From the NCBI GenBank assembly GCA_964610115.1, contig CAZSUW010000038.1:1-23753 (forward strand): 23,753 nucleotides of DNA, in the 5' to 3' direction. The notes beneath the pieces were generated by a model. That model made no database searches, had not been told where the DNA came from, and saw only the letters and a program-made list of their open reading frames with translations. Positions 22,087 through 23,753 of this stretch are shown here, in pieces (the stretch's first letter is position 1; every line of letters starts with the position of its first letter). The translations under genes were made by a program, and so were the position numbers. This DNA is from Litorimonas sp964610115 (lineage in GTDB: Bacteria; Pseudomonadota; Alphaproteobacteria; Caulobacterales; Maricaulaceae).

Positions 22087-23679
22087 ATGGCTGTTTTGAC
22101 AAGTAAAGTGGATGTCACGTCCCAAGAGTTCGCGACCCGCGCGGCAGAGATGGAAGCGCTGACCGACGATCTGAAGCGTCTGGTCGCCCATTACGCCCAA
22201 GGCGGGTCGCAACGCGCGAAAGATCGCCATGTTTCGCGCGGCAAGCTATTGCCTCGCGACCGCGTGGAACGCTTGCTCGATCCGGGTTCACCCTTCTTAG
22301 AGCTGAGCCAGCTCGCCGGGCACGCGATGTATGAGTTCGAAGTCCCGGGCGCTGGCATCATCACCGGCATTGGCCGCGTCTCTGGCCGCGAAGTCATCGT
22401 CATCTGCAATGACCCGACGGTCAAAGGCGGGACGTACTTTTCCATGACTGGCAAGAAGCAACAGCGCGCACAAGACATTGCGCGCGAAAACCGCTTACCC
22501 GTCATCTACCTTGTCGACAGTGGCGGCGGCTACCTACCCCGCCAAGCCGAAATGTTCGCCGATCGTTTCCACTTTGGCCGCAGCTTTTACAATCAGGCAC
22601 AGATGAGCCGTGAAGGCATTGCGCAAATTGCCTGCGTCATGGGTAGCTGCACAGCCGGCGGCGCTTACGTCCCCGCCATGGCAGACGAGTCTGTCATCGT
22701 CGCCAATCAAGGGACAATCTTTCTGGGCGGACCCCCGCTTGTGAAAGCCGCGACAGGCGAAGTGATTGACGCACAAACGCTGGGCGGCGGCATGCTCCAC
22801 GCCAGCCAGTCCGGCGTGGTCGATCACCTCGCCGCCAATGATGACCACGCCTTGGCGATTGTGCGCGATATTGTGAAGACTTTGCCGGAGACCGAAAAGA
22901 GCTTGCTGCCCAAAGGCGATGTCAAAGCGCCGCTCTATCCCGCCCATGAGTTGAACGGCGTTGTGCCTGTCGATCTACGCCAACCCTATGACGTGCGTGA
23001 AGTCATTGCGCGACTGGTGGACGGATCAGAGTTTACAGAGTTCAAAGCGCTCTACGGCCCGACGCTGGTGACAGGCTTTGCCAAAATCCACGGTTATGAT
23101 GTGGGGATTCTCGGCAATAATGGCGTGCTGTTTAGCGAGAGCGCCATGAAGGCTGCGCACTTTATCGAGCTCTGCTGTCAGCGGAAAATCCCGCTCGTCT
23201 TCTTGCAAAACATCACCGGCTATATGGTTGGATCAAAAGCCGAAGCGGGCGGTATCGCCAAGCACGGCGCGAAGATGGTTCACGCGGTCGCCAACGCTCA
23301 AGTCCCGAAATTCACAGTCGTCATTGGCGGGTCTTACGGCGCCGGTAATTACGGCATGTGCGGCCGCGCTTACGAGCCGCGTCTGATGTTCATGTGGCCC
23401 AATGCCCGCATCTCGGTCATGGGCGGAGAACAAGCGGCGAATGTGCTGGCCGATGTCGCACGTGGGTCAAGCGACTGGAGCGACGACGAACGCGAAGCCT
23501 TTATGAAACCGATCCGCGATAAATATGACGAAGAAGGCCACCCTTACTATGCGTCTGCACGCATCTGGGATGACGGCATCATCGCACCGGAAGACACACG
23601 CACCGTCCTCGGCCTCGGCCTCGCCATGAGCGCCAACGCCCCGATCGGCGAGATGGACTTTGGGGTGTTTAGGATGTGA
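22087..23679 (+). CDS. mccB: Methylcrotonoyl-CoA carboxylase beta (carboxyltransferase) subunit
   Basis: 530 residues from the ATG at 22087. Biotin-dependent carboxyltransferase of leucine degradation (3-methylcrotonyl-CoA to 3-methylglutaconyl-CoA), working with a biotinylated alpha subunit not in the window. Typical signatures: RGKLLPRDRVERLLDPGSPF, VKGGTYFSMT, YLVDSGGGYLPRQAEMF, CVMGSCTAGGAYVPAM, FLGGPPLVKAATGE, FLQNITGYMVGSKAEAGGI and IGGSYGAGNYGMCGRAYEPR, close to known MCC beta proteins and distinct from PccB. The frame opens at 22030, but homologues begin near M-A-V-L-x-S-K-x-D, so 22087 is chosen; the Shine-Dalgarno is weak (CGGA). Geranyl-CoA carboxylase is a less likely alternative. 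A long inverted repeat starts directly after the stop. Confidence 0.92.
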   Translation: MAVLTSKVDVTSQEFATRAAEMEALTDDLKRLVAHYAQGGSQRAKDRHVSRGKLLPRDRVERLLDPGSPFLELSQLAGHAMYEFEVPGAGIITGIGRVSGREVIVICNDPTVKGGTYFSMTGKKQQRAQDIARENRLPVIYLVDSGGGYLPRQAEMFADRFHFGRSFYNQAQMSREGIAQIACVMGSCTAGGAYVPAMADESVIVANQGTIFLGGPPLVKAATGEVIDAQTLGGGMLHASQSGVVDHLAANDDHALAIVRDIVKTLPETEKSLLPKGDVKAPLYPAHELNGVVPVDLRQPYDVREVIARLVDGSEFTEFKALYGPTLVTGFAKIHGYDVGILGNNGVLFSESAMKAAHFIELCCQRKIPLVFLQNITGYMVGSKAEAGGIAKHGAKMVHAVANAQVPKFTVVIGGSYGAGNYGMCGRAYEPRLMFMWPNARISVMGGEQAANVLADVARGSSDWSDDEREAFMKPIRDKYDEEGHPYYASARIWDDGIIAPEDTRTVLGLGLAMSANAPIGEMDFGVFRM

Positions 23680-23714
23680 GGATTATTTTTGATCCGGGGG
23701 ATCAAAAATAATCC
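23680..23714 (+). repeat. 16-bp perfect inverted repeat directly after mccB
   Basis: GGATTATTTTTGATCC and GGATCAAAAATAATCC are exact 16-base arms around a GGG loop, beginning at the base after the mccB TGA. The RNA stem would be strong but AT-rich, with the T-run in the 5' arm, so it is not a standard U-tail terminator. It may protect the mRNA 3' end, act as a transcription stop, or be a dispersed repeat. The arms are palindromic, so the same structure forms on both strands. Confidence 0.65.
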
Positions 23715-23717
23715 GAA

Positions 23718-23733
23718 CCGCGTGTCCACGCGG
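23718..23733 (-). terminator. Possible terminator for a gene entering from the right
   Basis: CCGCGTG/CACGCGG with a 2-base loop; on the minus strand it is followed by TTCGGATTATTTTTG. This could end a convergent minus-strand transcript from beyond the window. The T-run is interrupted and starts several bases after the stem, so the call is weak. Confidence 0.3.
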
Positions 23734-23753
23734 CAAAAGACTCTCTCTTCCGA

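Overview
The window looks like chromosomal DNA of an alphaproteobacterium, perhaps of the Maricaulales/Hyphomonadaceae kind. This is inferred from protein character (a complex I NDUFA9-like reductase, a compact MnmC, a PspABC cluster with PspF, an MCC beta subunit) and moderately high GC. I see no insertion sequence, prophage, CRISPR array, rRNA or tRNA. gyrB and a perfect 16-bp parS palindrome suggest a location near the replication origin.

Layout. Positions 1-11.8 kb are almost all minus strand: a truncated lipoprotein gene at the left edge, gyrB, an MFS exporter, a lipoprotein methyltransferase, an NDUFA9-like reductase, a secreted HExxH/TPR protein behind a good terminator, a low-molecular-weight tyrosine phosphatase coupled to gpmA, folE, a DUF1499 protein and an alpha/beta hydrolase. 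From 11.97 to 16.4 kb the plus strand carries uppP, a secreted serine hydrolase, a small exported protein and mnmC.

From 16.4 to 20.8 kb lies an enlarged phage-shock (psp) locus. The minus-strand operon reads: 60-aa ORF, 41-aa membrane peptide, pspA, pspB, pspC, 68-aa exported peptide, secreted SGSG-repeat protein. Several junctions are 1-4 base stop/start overlaps. A divergent pspF has lost the GAFTGA loop and the Walker B glutamate, and an AT-rich intergenic region beside it carries two identically spaced dyads (TTAGC-N7-GCTAA). The perfect parS site lies inside the pspF coding sequence. The right end holds a metallo-beta-lactamase-fold hydrolase divergent from a methylcrotonoyl-CoA carboxylase beta subunit, followed by a 16-bp perfect inverted repeat.

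The observations most worth follow-up are the unusual psp locus (degenerate PspF, extra small genes, tandem dyads), the parS site in a coding sequence, and a terminator-like hairpin with a possible competing stem that encloses the gpmA Shine-Dalgarno. No gap between genes exceeds 300 bases; the largest is the 243-bp pspA/pspF divergent region. All functions come from reading motifs; no database search was run.
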